A stretch of DNA of 64,000 bases from Novosphingopyxis iocasae (GCF_014334095.1 NZ_CP060495.1:1077001-1141000); one strand, 5' to 3'. Shown: positions 24,557 to 33,279, counted from the stretch's first letter. Numbers and translations are program-made. Notes: generated from the letters alone by a model not told the origin.

Positions 24557-24885
24557 GCAGAGTTAGTCTGAGCAATCGCTTGTCTAATTTGAGAGACAGG
24601 CTCGAACGGCACGATCCGATGACGTTAGCGATTTACCGCATGGAGCCGGACATGCGGGCCAAGTTCGACGATTGGCGGGCTGATCGCGATCGAGCGATTG
24701 CTGCTGCATCCGATCCCGCACGGCCTGGTGAAGCCTACGCGGCTTTAGCGGACGGCATGCTGCATTTGCCGCCGATGCCCCATGTGTTGCGAGACTATTT
24801 CGCGCTGGGAGATGGGCCGCGCATAACCGACAGTATGGACTTGCGGGCGGTTCAAGAAATCTACGAAGGTATGGCAGATGGCTAA
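24553..24885 (+). CDS. Unknown 110-residue protein of element operon
   Basis: A cytoplasmic, mostly helical protein (SNRLSNLRDRLERHDPMTLA; MRAKFDDWRADRDRAIAAAS) with a proline-rich turn MLHLPPMPHVLRDYF. The ATG overlaps the previous stop (ATGA) and its own end overlaps the next gene by 8 bases, so it belongs to the same coupled unit. No family is recognised. Base composition resembles the surrounding element genes. Confidence 0.7.
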   Translation: MSRVSLSNRLSNLRDRLERHDPMTLAIYRMEPDMRAKFDDWRADRDRAIAAASDPARPGEAYAALADGMLHLPPMPHVLRDYFALGDGPRITDSMDLRAVQEIYEGMADG

Positions 24886-25360
24886 CCCTGTTCCTGGCCG
24901 AAACGACCAATCCGATAACGTTTCCACGCTTAAACAAGCGAAATCTAGCGGTATTTGGGCCGCTGATCTGCGCGAACCGGCAATGGCTTTAATTTTCTTA
25001 AATGGGATGTGGCGATTGCCTTCGTCCTACTTTAGCAAAATGCCACGCCGCCACATATGGTCTGTTCGGGACGCTGGAATCTATCGCCTGCTCGATCACG
25101 TTGAGTACGATCCGAACGTTGAAGAGGCTACATTCGGACGCGATGACATTGGCCGTCCAATCGTAACGATTGGTCCAGTTCAAACTGTCTTAGCGCTATG
25201 CACTGGTTTCAAGGGTAACGATCCTAAACGATCGTTGGAAAGGCTGTTCGCATATCGCGATCATACCGATGAAGCGGCACGCGATGCGATGGCGCTGATT
25301 GGCGCGATGGGACTTAACCGATCGGGCGGACGTGCACCTGAGCCGTTGCCTCTTCGTTGA
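24878..25360 (+). CDS. Unknown 160-residue protein, last gene of element operon
   Basis: Soluble protein with no signal peptide. A short hydrophobic segment (AMALIFLNGMWRLPSSYF) precedes a basic stretch (KMPRRHIWS) and a region alternating beta and helix (IYRLLDHVEYDPNVEEATFG; RPIVTIGPVQTVLALC). The start overlaps the upstream gene. Nothing matches a family I can name. It closes the five-gene set; a 40-bp gap separates it from the lipoprotein gene, which has its own ribosome site. Confidence 0.7.
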   Translation: MANPVPGRNDQSDNVSTLKQAKSSGIWAADLREPAMALIFLNGMWRLPSSYFSKMPRRHIWSVRDAGIYRLLDHVEYDPNVEEATFGRDDIGRPIVTIGPVQTVLALCTGFKGNDPKRSLERLFAYRDHTDEAARDAMALIGAMGLNRSGGRAPEPLPLR

Positions 25361-25400
25361 TCGTTTGCCAACCTCCACCAGTCAACAGGAGGCAAAGCAA

Positions 25401-25721
25401 ATGAACAAGGCAATTATCGTCGGATGCCTATTGGCTGGTGGCTGCACCACGATCGCGGACACGATGGCCGAGGAACCAGAACGAATATACGCGTCAAACA
25501 AAAGCGCTGACGCTTTGGAAAGCTGTCTTGGCAATGCGCTGTCGTCACTAGGAGGCCCCAACACTATCAGGGCAGAGGGCAGTCGAACGCTAAATTTTGG
25601 CGAGCGAATGATGAACAACACGTCCGTGACGATTCGCTACGGCAATCCGAACACCGTCGAAATTAGACGCAGTAGCGTGCTCAAGCAGAGAATTACCGAT
25701 CGGGTTGAGGGTTGTTTATGA
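25401..25721 (+). CDS. Small lipoprotein, element cargo
   Basis: A 106-residue lipoprotein. The start at 25401 follows an ideal AGGAGG site; the signal peptide MNKAIIVGCLLAGGC ends in a lipobox LAGGC with the Cys at position 15. The mature part has a Cys near residue 41 (ESCLGN) and one near the C-terminus (VEGCL), which could pair in the periplasm. It resembles phage-borne small lipoproteins of the outer membrane in general design (superinfection exclusion or lysis accessory), but no family is recognised. Confidence 0.8.
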   Translation: MNKAIIVGCLLAGGCTTIADTMAEEPERIYASNKSADALESCLGNALSSLGGPNTIRAEGSRTLNFGERMMNNTSVTIRYGNPNTVEIRRSSVLKQRITDRVEGCL

Positions 25722-25744
25722 AGATCGAATCCGCTGACCCTCCA

Positions 25745-25781
25745 TTGCATCCCGTTGCAAAAGGTTATGTGGGACAGATGG
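25745..25781. repeat. Right subterminal repeats (integrase arm-site candidates)
   Basis: TTGCATCCCGTTGCA (25745-25759) and TGTGGGACAGATGG (25768-25781) mirror the pair at 18530-18586 in order and orientation, about 80-115 bp inside the right attachment repeat. The second contains the GGGACAG unit also found in the candidate origin. Confidence 0.65.
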
Positions 25782-25858
25782 GATAATCGGACCGGCTATC
25801 CGCTTAACCTGAAAAATTCCCCCACTGCTTCAATGCGTTACACCACTTTAAACAAACG

Positions 25859-25951
<93 letters not shown>

Positions 25952-26090
25952 GCGAGGCGAACGGGGCAATGGTCGAAGGGCGAAAGCCCCGGCTCCGTTC
26001 GGCAAGGCGCGCCCTCTAGCGCACTCCCTTTGGCTTGCCAAGCCCCGTATCCGAAGCGGATCGGTTGTATTTGCCACGCATTGGGCCGAT

Positions 26091-26444
26091 ATGAGTTCTG
26101 ACATGAACCAGACTGTTTCCATCCGTCAGGCACGCTTCGGCATCGGCGATGTCGTGCGCCACCGTTTCCTCGATTTTCGCGGCGTCGTTTTCGACGTTGA
26201 TGCCGAATTCTCCAATAGTGAGGACTGGTACGAAGCCATTCCGGAGGACATCCGCCCCGCCCGCGATCAGCCCTTCTATCACCTGTTCGCTGAGAACGAG
26301 GATTCCAGCTACATCGCCTATGTCAGCCAGGGCAATCTGCTAGACGATCATGATGGTGGTCCGGTCGACCACCCCGAGATCCGGCAGTACTTTGCGGCAT
26401 GGTCGGGCGAGAAATACGCCCTTCCCGCGCACCGCCGCAATTAA
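26091..26444 (+). CDS. hspQ: Heat shock protein HspQ (YccV-like)
   Basis: A 117-residue protein of the HspQ/YccV family, which binds hemimethylated DNA in E. coli and acts as a Lon specificity enhancer. The core reads ARFGIGDVVRHRFLDFRGV, then VFDVDAEFSNSEDWYEAIP, DQPFYHLFAEN and YIAYVSQGNLL, all typical. The ATG at 26091 is chosen; 26103 is an alternative, and the longer frame would run into the tRNA. It is transcribed divergently from tRNA-Ser. Confidence 0.92.
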   Translation: MSSDMNQTVSIRQARFGIGDVVRHRFLDFRGVVFDVDAEFSNSEDWYEAIPEDIRPARDQPFYHLFAENEDSSYIAYVSQGNLLDDHDGGPVDHPEIRQYFAAWSGEKYALPAHRRN

Positions 26445-26453
26445 GCGGGCCGC

Positions 26454-27296
26454 TCAACTGCGGATTTTCCACCCCGAGCGCAGCAGCAGATAGACCAGCG
26501 TGCCGCCGATCAGGTTGAGCGCGAACACCACCAGCGCGCCAATCAGCACCGGCGAATCGGCAACGCCGAGGAAGCCGTAGCGAAAGCCCGAAATGATGTA
26601 GAAGAAGGGGTTCGCATGGCTGATCGCCTGAAAAGTCGGCGCCAATCGTTCGACCGAGTAGAAGGTGCCGGACAGGAGGGCGAGCGGCGCGATCACGAAA
26701 TTGGTGACCGCCGCGGCATGATCGAACTTTTCCGCCCAGATCGACGTGACGAGCCCCAGGATCGCGAGAAAGACCGCGCCGTTGAGGCCGAACCAGAACA
26801 CCGCCCACGGTTCGCGAATCGCAACCGACACACCCGGCCACAGCAGCATTGCCAGCCATACGGCGAAACCTACCGCGAAGGCGCGCGTCACCGATCCTGC
26901 GATCAGCGCGAACATCAGCTCCGCATAGCTGAGCGGCGGCATCAGATAATCGACGATGGTACCCTGAATCTTGCCGACCAGCAGCGAGAAACTGGCATTG
27001 GCGAAACTGTTTTGCAGCATGCCCATGACGATGAGGCCGGGCGCCAGAAAGTCCACGAACGGCATGCCGAGCGCGGTGCGGCCGCCGCGCGCCAGCGCCA
27101 CGGTGAAGATGATCAGGTAGAGCAGCGTCGTGATGCCCGGCGCCCACACGGTCTGCAGTTGCACGCGCATGAAGCGGCGCACCTCTTTGACGTAGAGCGT
27201 CTTGAGCCCCGCCCAATTCACGCCGGAAATGGTGGGAACGCCGAAGCCCGGTTGCGCCGGGCCGGCCTGTTTCCTAAATTCGCTGTTGGACGCCAT
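26454..27296 (-). CDS. ABC-2 type transporter permease
   Basis: A 280-residue inner-membrane permease with about six helices. It shows the ABC-2 family pattern: N-terminal KTLYVKEVRRFMRVQLQTVW, first helices (APGITTLLYLIIFTVAL), then PFVDFLAPGLIVMGMLQNSF, a substrate-path helix set, and SVERLAPTFQAISHANPFFY near the C-terminus. It resembles YadH/NodJ-like export permeases acting on drugs, polysaccharides or lipids. No ATPase gene is adjacent in the window, so its partner must be encoded elsewhere. It is convergent with hspQ and divergent from gcrA. Confidence 0.92.
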   Translation of the reverse strand: MASNSEFRKQAGPAQPGFGVPTISGVNWAGLKTLYVKEVRRFMRVQLQTVWAPGITTLLYLIIFTVALARGGRTALGMPFVDFLAPGLIVMGMLQNSFANASFSLLVGKIQGTIVDYLMPPLSYAELMFALIAGSVTRAFAVGFAVWLAMLLWPGVSVAIREPWAVFWFGLNGAVFLAILGLVTSIWAEKFDHAAAVTNFVIAPLALLSGTFYSVERLAPTFQAISHANPFFYIISGFRYGFLGVADSPVLIGALVVFALNLIGGTLVYLLLRSGWKIRS

Positions 27297-27378
27297 GCGG
27301 CAATCGCCTAACGCCTGCCGCTTATTGCCGCAACCACCGCGCTCTCCCGCGCGCTGTCAAATCAACGAGAAAGTTTTT

Positions 27379-28026
27379 ATGGCCTGGACCGACGATCGGA
27401 TCGACCTGCTCAAGAAGCTCTGGGAAAAAGGCCTCACCGCCAGCCAGATCGCCGAGGAACTGGGCGAGGTCAGCCGCAATGCCGTGATCGGCAAGGCGCA
27501 TCGCCTGGGCCTGAAATCGCGCCCCTCTCCGGTAAAATCCAATGAGGCGGAGAAAAAGGCCGAGCCGGAGCCTGCGCCCAAAGCAGCTGAACCTGCACCG
27601 GCACCGACACCGGAGGCAAAGGAAGAGGCGCCCGCCACCACCGATAGCGCGCCCGAGGAGCAGGAACAGAAGGCCGACAGCAAGCCGCAGCAGAAGGTGG
27701 TGTCGATCGGCCCCGGCGGCTTCATGCGCCAAGGCCCCGGCGATCAGCAGCCACCGATCCCGCCGGCCCCGCCGCGCCGCCTGGTGCCGGCCAAGCCGAG
27801 CCCGGAGATCGCCGACAAGACCAGTCTGCTCGATCTGAATGAGCGCGTCTGCCGCTGGCCGATGGGCCATCCGGGCGAAGCGGACTTCCATTTCTGCGGC
27901 GAGCCGGTGAACCCCGGCTTCCCCTATTGCGTCGAACATTGCGGCCGGGCCTATCAGGCACAGCTGCCGCGCGGTGCCCGCCGGCCCCCGCCGCCGCTGC
28001 CCTTCGGCGGTCCGCGCGTGCGCTGA
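27379..28026 (+). CDS. gcrA: Cell-cycle regulator GcrA
   Basis: A 215-residue GcrA. The N-terminal DNA-binding region reads AWTDDRIDLLKKLWEKGLTA, then SQIAEELGEVSRNAVIGKAH and RLGLKSR. A long acidic-proline linker (residues about 50-140) precedes the C-terminal sigma-70-interacting domain with cysteine/histidine pattern (VCRWPMGHP; FCGEPV; YCVEHC). GcrA binds methylated GANTC sites and activates cell-cycle genes with RNA polymerase in Caulobacter. The ATG at 27379 gives the family N-terminus. A strong terminator follows. Together with ChpT at 63.3-63.9 kb it marks an alphaproteobacterial CtrA-type cell-cycle network. Confidence 0.96.
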   Translation: MAWTDDRIDLLKKLWEKGLTASQIAEELGEVSRNAVIGKAHRLGLKSRPSPVKSNEAEKKAEPEPAPKAAEPAPAPTPEAKEEAPATTDSAPEEQEQKADSKPQQKVVSIGPGGFMRQGPGDQQPPIPPAPPRRLVPAKPSPEIADKTSLLDLNERVCRWPMGHPGEADFHFCGEPVNPGFPYCVEHCGRAYQAQLPRGARRPPPPLPFGGPRVR

Positions 28027-28050
28027 GGCCGTTACAAACGAAATTGAGGA

Positions 28051-28081
28051 AGGCGCGCCCCCACCCGGGCGCGCCTTTTTT
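28051..28081 (+). terminator. Rho-independent terminator of gcrA
   Basis: Stem AGGCGCGCCC (28051-28060) with GGGCGCGCCT (28067-28076), a 6-nt loop and six T residues at 28076-28081. It is a textbook terminator 24 bp after the gcrA stop. Confidence 0.95.
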
Positions 28082-28154
28082 GTGCCTCCTATCGGTCGTC
28101 GGGTGCAATCTGAAAGGTCGCACGGGTCCGAGGACACCCCCCTCGCAATTCGGT

Positions 28155-28598
28155 TCAAACGTTCTCTCCCGTCGATGAACCGCTGCGCCCCGCGAGACAT
28201 TTTTCCAGTCGGTCGAGGCGCCGCAAGAGCGCAGCGCTATCATCATTCGGCAGCACCCCGCGTTGCAGATTGCCATAGAAATAGGGCTTCGATCGCCGCC
28301 ACTCGGCTTGCACGCGCTGCTCCTCGATCCTGCGCGCGCAGGCATGGTCCAGCGCGCGGTCCCACGCCTTGGAAAAAGATGCCGCATCGTCCCGGCGTTT
28401 CAGCCGATACGCAGACCGTGCGCTGATGCCGACGCTTGCAGCGGCGCGGCTCACCGATCCCAGATCGGCCAAGGCAGCGATAAACGCCCGTTGGCGAGCA
28501 AGCGTCCAGCCATCGTGGCGGTCACGCGTACGTACGGGGCGGAACGGAATGCGCACCGAAGGGCGCGCGCCGAAGTGAAGCGATAGTTTGTTCGTCAT
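28155..28598 (-). CDS. Helix-turn-helix protein of unknown role
   Basis: A 147-residue protein with an HTH core (TLARQRAFIAALADLGSVSR, AAASVGISARSAYRLKRR) resembling transposase- or Myb-like fold DNA-binding domains. After it come a basic helix (ARRIEEQRVQAEWRRSKPYF) and a C-terminal coiled segment (SAALLRRLDRLEKC). It is divergent from parE with about 115 bp between the starts. The frame stays open far upstream, antisense to parE, but the chosen ATG gives a compact protein. Its targets are unknown; it may be a regulator of the adjacent topoisomerase gene. Confidence 0.75.
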   Translation of the reverse strand: MTNKLSLHFGARPSVRIPFRPVRTRDRHDGWTLARQRAFIAALADLGSVSRAAASVGISARSAYRLKRRDDAASFSKAWDRALDHACARRIEEQRVQAEWRRSKPYFYGNLQRGVLPNDDSAALLRRLDRLEKCLAGRSGSSTGENV

Positions 28599-28713
28599 CC
28601 AACAGCTTATGCCGATGGCGGGCGCTGTAGGACAGAACGAAGGACGAACATTTATCGTCGATCCATCCGGCGCCGCTTGCCAGCGCGACTTTCGGCCCCC
28701 TATACCGCTTCCT

Positions 28714-30702
28714 ATGGCCGACGATCTTTTCGGTGCCTCGGGAGGCACAAGCAGCGACAACAGCGGATATGACGCTAGCTCCATCGAAGTGCTCGAGGGG
28801 CTGGAGCCGGTGCGCCGCCGCCCGGGCATGTATATCGGCGGGACGGACGAGCGCGCGCTGCACCACCTCGCCGCCGAAGTGCTCGACAATGCCATGGACG
28901 AGGCGGTGGCGGGCCATGCCACACGCATCGAGGTGGAACTGGACGAAGGCAATCGGCTGACGATCGTCGATAACGGCCGCGGCATTCCCGTCGATCCACA
29001 TCCGAAATATCCGGAGAAATCCGCGCTGGAGGTGATCCTCACCACGCTGCATTCCGGCGGCAAGTTCTCGGACAAGGCCTACGCCACCTCCGGCGGCCTC
29101 CACGGTGTCGGCGTGTCTGTGGTGAATGCGCTTTCCGTCGAAACGATCGTAGAAGTGGCCCGCAACCGCACGCTATATCGCCAGACTTTTTCGAAAGGTG
29201 CGCCGCAAACCGGGCTCGAGGAAATAGGCAATACGCCCAACCGGCGCGGCACTTCGATCAGTTTCGTGCCCGATCGTGAAATTTTCGGGCCTACGGCGAT
29301 GTTCAAGCCCAAGCGGCTGTTCAAGCTGGTGCGGTCCAAAGCTTATCTGTTCGCAGGCGTCGAAATCCGCTGGAAATGTGCAGCGTCTCTTGCCAGCGAA
29401 GAGGTGCCCCAGGAAGCGGTGTTCCAGTTTCCGGGTGGTCTTTCCGATCATCTTTCAGAGCAATTGCAGGGACGTGAGTGCGCGACTTCAGAGTCTTTCT
29501 CGGGAAGCCAGGATTTTCCGGACAACCAGGGCCGCGTCGAGTGGGCGATCGCCTGGCCGCTCTGGTCCGAGGGATCGACTGACTGGTATTGCAACACCAT
29601 TCCCACCCCCGCCGGCGGCACGCATGAGCAGGGTCTGCGCGCCGCACTAACCAAGGGCCTGCGCGCCTTCGCCGAGCTCGCGGGCAACAAGAAAGCCTCG
29701 CAGCTCACCGCGGACGATGTGATGGGCGGGTGCGAGCTGATGCTGTCCGTCTTCATCCGCGAGCCTCAGTTCCAGTCCCAGACCAAGGACCGCCTGACCT
29801 CGCCCGAAGCGGCCAAGCTGGTCGAGAATGCGGTCCGCGATCATTTCGACCATTATCTGACCGGCAATATGGAGCGCGGCCGCGCGCTTCTGGGCTTCAT
29901 CCAGGAAAAGATGGAGGAGCGCCTGAAGCGCAAAGCGGAGCGCGAGGTGAAGCGCAAGACCGCCACCAGCTCTCGCAAGCTGCGACTGCCGGGCAAGCTG
30001 ACCGACTGTTCCGAGGCCGGCCCGGACGGCACCGAACTGTTCATCGTCGAGGGCGACAGCGCCGGCGGCAGTGCCAAGCAGGCGCGCGACCGCAAGACGC
30101 AGGCGATCCTGCCGATCCGAGGCAAAATCCTGAACGTGGCGTCGGCCACCGTGGCCAAGATCATCGCCAACCAAGAGATCGCGGATCTGATCCAGGCGCT
30201 CGGTTGCGGCACACGCAAGGACTGCGATGCCGACAATCTGCGCTATGAACGCATCGTCATCATGACCGACGCCGATGTGGACGGTGCGCATATCGCCACG
30301 CTGCTGATGACCTTCTTCTTCCAGGAAATGCCGGATGTGGTGAAAAAGGGGCATCTGTTCCTCGCCCGTCCGCCGCTCTATCGCCTGACCAGCGGTGGCA
30401 CGAGCGTGTATGCCGCCAACGATGCGCACCGCGCCGAAATCGAGGCGACGGTGTTCAAGGGCAAAAAGGTCGAGGTCGGGCGCTTCAAGGGCCTGGGCGA
30501 AATGAACCCCTCGCAGCTGCGCGAAACGACGATGGACCCGAAGACGCGCTCCCTGATCCGCATCACGCTGCCGCATGAATATGAACAGCGCGCGGGCGTG
30601 TCGCAGCTGGTCGATCGACTGATGGGCAAGAAGCCGGAAGAACGCTTCGCCTTCATTCAGGAAAATGCTTCGAGTTTGGAGGAGGATGCGATCGATGCCT
30701 AA
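28714..30702 (+). CDS. parE: DNA topoisomerase IV subunit B
   Basis: ATPase subunit of topoisomerase IV, which decatenates daughter chromosomes. It is 662 residues, the length of alphaproteobacterial ParE and shorter than GyrB. The GHKL ATPase shows EVLDNAMDEAVAGHA, IVDNGRGIPVDPHPKYPEKS and SGGLHGVGVSVVNALS. The TOPRIM region shows LFIVEGDSAGGSAKQARDRK and IMTDADVDGAHIATLL. The C-terminal signature is VEVGRFKGLGEMNPSQLRET. The start at 28714 gives a short acidic lead before the conserved ASSIEVLEGLEPVRRRPGMY. The 3' end overlaps the following hydrolase gene by 8 bases. Confidence 0.96.
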   Translation: MADDLFGASGGTSSDNSGYDASSIEVLEGLEPVRRRPGMYIGGTDERALHHLAAEVLDNAMDEAVAGHATRIEVELDEGNRLTIVDNGRGIPVDPHPKYPEKSALEVILTTLHSGGKFSDKAYATSGGLHGVGVSVVNALSVETIVEVARNRTLYRQTFSKGAPQTGLEEIGNTPNRRGTSISFVPDREIFGPTAMFKPKRLFKLVRSKAYLFAGVEIRWKCAASLASEEVPQEAVFQFPGGLSDHLSEQLQGRECATSESFSGSQDFPDNQGRVEWAIAWPLWSEGSTDWYCNTIPTPAGGTHEQGLRAALTKGLRAFAELAGNKKASQLTADDVMGGCELMLSVFIREPQFQSQTKDRLTSPEAAKLVENAVRDHFDHYLTGNMERGRALLGFIQEKMEERLKRKAEREVKRKTATSSRKLRLPGKLTDCSEAGPDGTELFIVEGDSAGGSAKQARDRKTQAILPIRGKILNVASATVAKIIANQEIADLIQALGCGTRKDCDADNLRYERIVIMTDADVDGAHIATLLMTFFFQEMPDVVKKGHLFLARPPLYRLTSGGTSVYAANDAHRAEIEATVFKGKKVEVGRFKGLGEMNPSQLRETTMDPKTRSLIRITLPHEYEQRAGVSQLVDRLMGKKPEERFAFIQENASSLEEDAIDA

Positions 30703-31990
30703 GATTGTTTCGCAATTGCTTGTACTTGCCGCATTGCTGTTCTGCGTGACGGCTCCTGCCGGCGCGCAAAGTGTAGAGCCGAGTGACGGTCTCCGGCAAC
30801 GCGCCGCTCAGCTGACCGAGATCGTAAATGGCGGCGGCGACGTTGAGGACATGTTCGCCCCAAGCTTTCTGGCGCAGGTGCCCGAGGCGCAGCTCCGCGC
30901 CCTGTTCGCGCAGGTCGTCGCACAGCAAGGCGAGGCCGGGGCCGCAAGCAACTTCGCGATGGCGACGCCCGATCAGGGTCAGTTCGATCTGGCCTTCGAC
31001 AAGGCAATCGGCGAAATTCGCATGACGGTGGCAAGTGATGCGCCGCACCGCGTGATCGGCCTGCTACTGACCGGCTTCCGTACCGAGAATGACAGCCTGG
31101 ATAAGGTCCGCGCGGAGTTCGAGGCACTGCCGGGCCGTTCAGGCTATATGATCGCGCGTCTTACCGACGATGGTCCGATCACCGTGGCGGACTATCAGGG
31201 CAACCGGCTGCTCGCACTCGGCTCCGCGTTCAAGCTCTACATCCTTGCCGAACTCGCCGATCAGATCGCCAACGGGGATCGGCAATGGTCCGATATAGTG
31301 GCGCTGGACCGCACCAGTTTTCCCAGCGGCGTGATGCAAAGCTGGCCGAAAGATATGCCGGTGACGCTCGCCACACTCGCCACGCAGATGATCTCGATCA
31401 GCGATAATACGGCCACGGATATCCTGCTGCACACGCTGGGGCGCGAGCGGGTGGAAGCGCGGCTCGCCAAGATCGGTCATAGCGATCCCTCCGCGATCCT
31501 GCCTTTCCTGAGCACCGTTGAGGCGTTCGCGCTGAAGATGGACGGCAATGCGGAGCTGCGCGATCGATTTCTCGCCGCCAGCGAAGCCGAACAGCGCGAT
31601 ATTCTGGAACAGAACCGCGATCGGCTGGACATCTCGCAGGTCGACGTCACCCAGCTCGCGGGCGCCCCGCGCTTCGTCGATACCATCGAATGGCCCGCCG
31701 CGCCCCGCGATATGGTCGCGCTGCTCGATTATCTGCGCACCGTGAAAGCCCCGCTGGCGCGCGAGATCATAGCCGTAAACCACGGCGTTCCGGACAGCGG
31801 CCGTTGGGATTATCTCGGGTTCAAGGGCGGTTCGGAACCGGGCGTGATCCAGATGGACTGGCTCGCCTGCACCAAGGACGCCGAATGCTATGCAGTCGTC
31901 GGCGGCTGGACCGATCCGGACAAGGAAATCGACCAGATGAAATTCGCCTCGCTGATGCAGCGGCTGCTCAAGCTGGCCTACCCTGACTGA
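30695..31990 (+). CDS. Class A beta-lactamase-like serine hydrolase
   Basis: A 431-residue exported protein: signal peptide (LLVLAALLFCVTAPAGAQ), an N-terminal region of about 120 residues unlike classical beta-lactamases, then a class A fold with SAFK (S177, K180), SDN (236-238) and a KGG triad (LGFKGGSEPG). The size and extra N-domain suggest a peptidoglycan- or lactam-active periplasmic hydrolase rather than a typical resistance enzyme; activity cannot be predicted. The ATG overlaps the parE stop and has GGAGGA upstream, so it is translated with parE. Confidence 0.88.
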   Translation: MPKIVSQLLVLAALLFCVTAPAGAQSVEPSDGLRQRAAQLTEIVNGGGDVEDMFAPSFLAQVPEAQLRALFAQVVAQQGEAGAASNFAMATPDQGQFDLAFDKAIGEIRMTVASDAPHRVIGLLLTGFRTENDSLDKVRAEFEALPGRSGYMIARLTDDGPITVADYQGNRLLALGSAFKLYILAELADQIANGDRQWSDIVALDRTSFPSGVMQSWPKDMPVTLATLATQMISISDNTATDILLHTLGRERVEARLAKIGHSDPSAILPFLSTVEAFALKMDGNAELRDRFLAASEAEQRDILEQNRDRLDISQVDVTQLAGAPRFVDTIEWPAAPRDMVALLDYLRTVKAPLAREIIAVNHGVPDSGRWDYLGFKGGSEPGVIQMDWLACTKDAECYAVVGGWTDPDKEIDQMKFASLMQRLLKLAYPD

Positions 31991-32006
31991 TCGTTAGCCG
32001 CGTCGC

Positions 32007-32762
32007 TCAAGCGTTAAGCGCTTCAACCAGCGCACGGACCTTCGCCTGGCGCCATTGCGGCAAGGGTGCGACCAGCCAGTAGCGGCGGCGGGCGGTTTCG
32101 GCGTCATGCCAGTCCGCCCCGGCGGCCTCGGCCAGCATATGCGGGATGCGTGCCCGGCCAATCCCGGCGCGGGCCGCCTCCAGCGCCAGCCCGGCATCGG
32201 CGACCGACAGGCGGATATCCCCGCCCGCGCCGCCTTCCCAGCACACACGATCGCCCTCGCCCACCCATACGGCCTGCTGCTCACCCAGCGGCAGGCATTC
32301 GATATCGCCGGGATCGGCGGTGTAGCGCACCGCGAGGTCGACATTGGCTTCGGTGAAATCGAGCGGTTCGTCCGCGGCGATCAGCTGAAAACGAAAATCC
32401 TCGTCGCTCTTCGCATAGTCGGCGAGACGCGGGAGCAGCCAGTAACGGCTGATGTCGCGCGGCGCGGCGATGGTCAGGCGCTTGGAGCCCTGCCCCTGCT
32501 GCATCGCGCGCACGCTGTCCTCGAACTGCAGGAAACCGGCGCGCAGCGCTTCGAGCCCGCGCGTTCCTTCGGGCGTGAGTTCCAGCCCCTTGGGCGCGCG
32601 GCGGAATAGGACCACGCCGAGCACATCTTCCAGCGCGCGGATCTGCTGGCCGACGGCGGCGGGCGTAACCGCCAGTTCGTCCGCGGCGCGGGTGAAGCTG
32701 AGATGGCGCGCGGCCGCATCGAACACGCGCAGACCATTCAAGGGGAGGAGGGTGCGTTTCAT
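32007..32762 (-). CDS. LysR-family regulator (GcvA-like)
   Basis: A 251-residue LysR-type regulator. The N-terminal HTH shows RTLLPLNGLRVFDAAARHLS, FTRAADELAVTPAAVGQQI and RALEDVLGVVLFRR. A periplasmic-binding-protein-like effector domain follows, with conserved LTIAAPRDISRYWLLPRL and DLAVRYTADPGD. It is somewhat shorter than the usual 300 residues. GcvA-like proteins in this branch often control amino-acid or beta-lactamase-like genes, and it is convergent with the beta-lactamase-like gene, only about 16 bp away, as in ampR-type pairs, though those are divergent. A regulatory link is therefore not shown. The ATG at 32762 has AAGAG upstream. Confidence 0.9.
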   Translation of the reverse strand: MKRTLLPLNGLRVFDAAARHLSFTRAADELAVTPAAVGQQIRALEDVLGVVLFRRAPKGLELTPEGTRGLEALRAGFLQFEDSVRAMQQGQGSKRLTIAAPRDISRYWLLPRLADYAKSDEDFRFQLIAADEPLDFTEANVDLAVRYTADPGDIECLPLGEQQAVWVGEGDRVCWEGGAGGDIRLSVADAGLALEAARAGIGRARIPHMLAEAAGADWHDAETARRRYWLVAPLPQWRQAKVRALVEALNA

Positions 32763-32831
32763 GAGAGCTCTTTTTCGCCCAATTTGCGTGGGTGCTGAGC
32801 GTGTGGAAGCACGGTTTTCGGGCGAGAGGCA

Positions 32832-32856
32832 CCCTTCGACAGGCTCAGGGCTACGG
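32832..32856. repeat. Single REP-like repeat
   Basis: CCCTTCGACAGGCTCAGGGC then TACGG. It is the complement-type half of the repeat seen at 507 and 52982 and lies between apaG and the lysR gene. A matching partner is not present nearby. Confidence 0.7.
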
Positions 32857-32877
32857 ATTCCACAGGCAGATCGATCG

Positions 32878-33279
32878 TCACCGCGCGCTCGCCGGGGCTT
32901 CGAGACGGAATAGCGGGATCGCGGCCATGATGGAGCCTTCGCCTTCATGCGCCATCATATAATGGCCTTGCATCGAACCCTCCGGCGTCGGCAGCGGACA
33001 GCCGCTCACATAATCATGCGCGCTGCCCGGCTTGATCACCGGCTGCTCGCCCACCACGCCCGCGCCTTCGACGGTGCTGGTGACGCCCATGCCGTCGGTG
33101 ATCTGCCAGTGGCGCGTCAGAAGCTGAACCGGCCCGTCGCGATGGTTCTCGATCCGGATGTGATAGGCCCAGAACCAGCGATTGTGATCGGGGCTGGATT
33201 GCTCCTCCAGATAGTTGACCGCCACGCGCACGGTGATTCCGTCCGTGGTTTCGGCCAGTGGGAACATCAGTTTGATCAC
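32878..33279 (-). CDS. apaG: ApaG (CorD) protein
   Basis: A 133-residue FN3-like protein. Motifs are GITVRVAVNYLEEQSSPDHN, RWFWAYHIRIEN, LLTRHWQITD, VEGAGVVGEQPVIKPG and YVSGCPLPTPEGSMQGHYMM, all diagnostic. ApaG is linked to cobalt/magnesium resistance and pyrophosphate binding, and its biochemical role is still unclear. The GTG at 33279 overlaps the metZ stop (GTGA), and alignment to family N-termini supports it; ATG 33267 is an alternative. It is translationally coupled to metZ. Confidence 0.93.
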   Translation of the reverse strand: MIKLMFPLAETTDGITVRVAVNYLEEQSSPDHNRWFWAYHIRIENHRDGPVQLLTRHWQITDGMGVTSTVEGAGVVGEQPVIKPGSAHDYVSGCPLPTPEGSMQGHYMMAHEGEGSIMAAIPLFRLEAPASAR

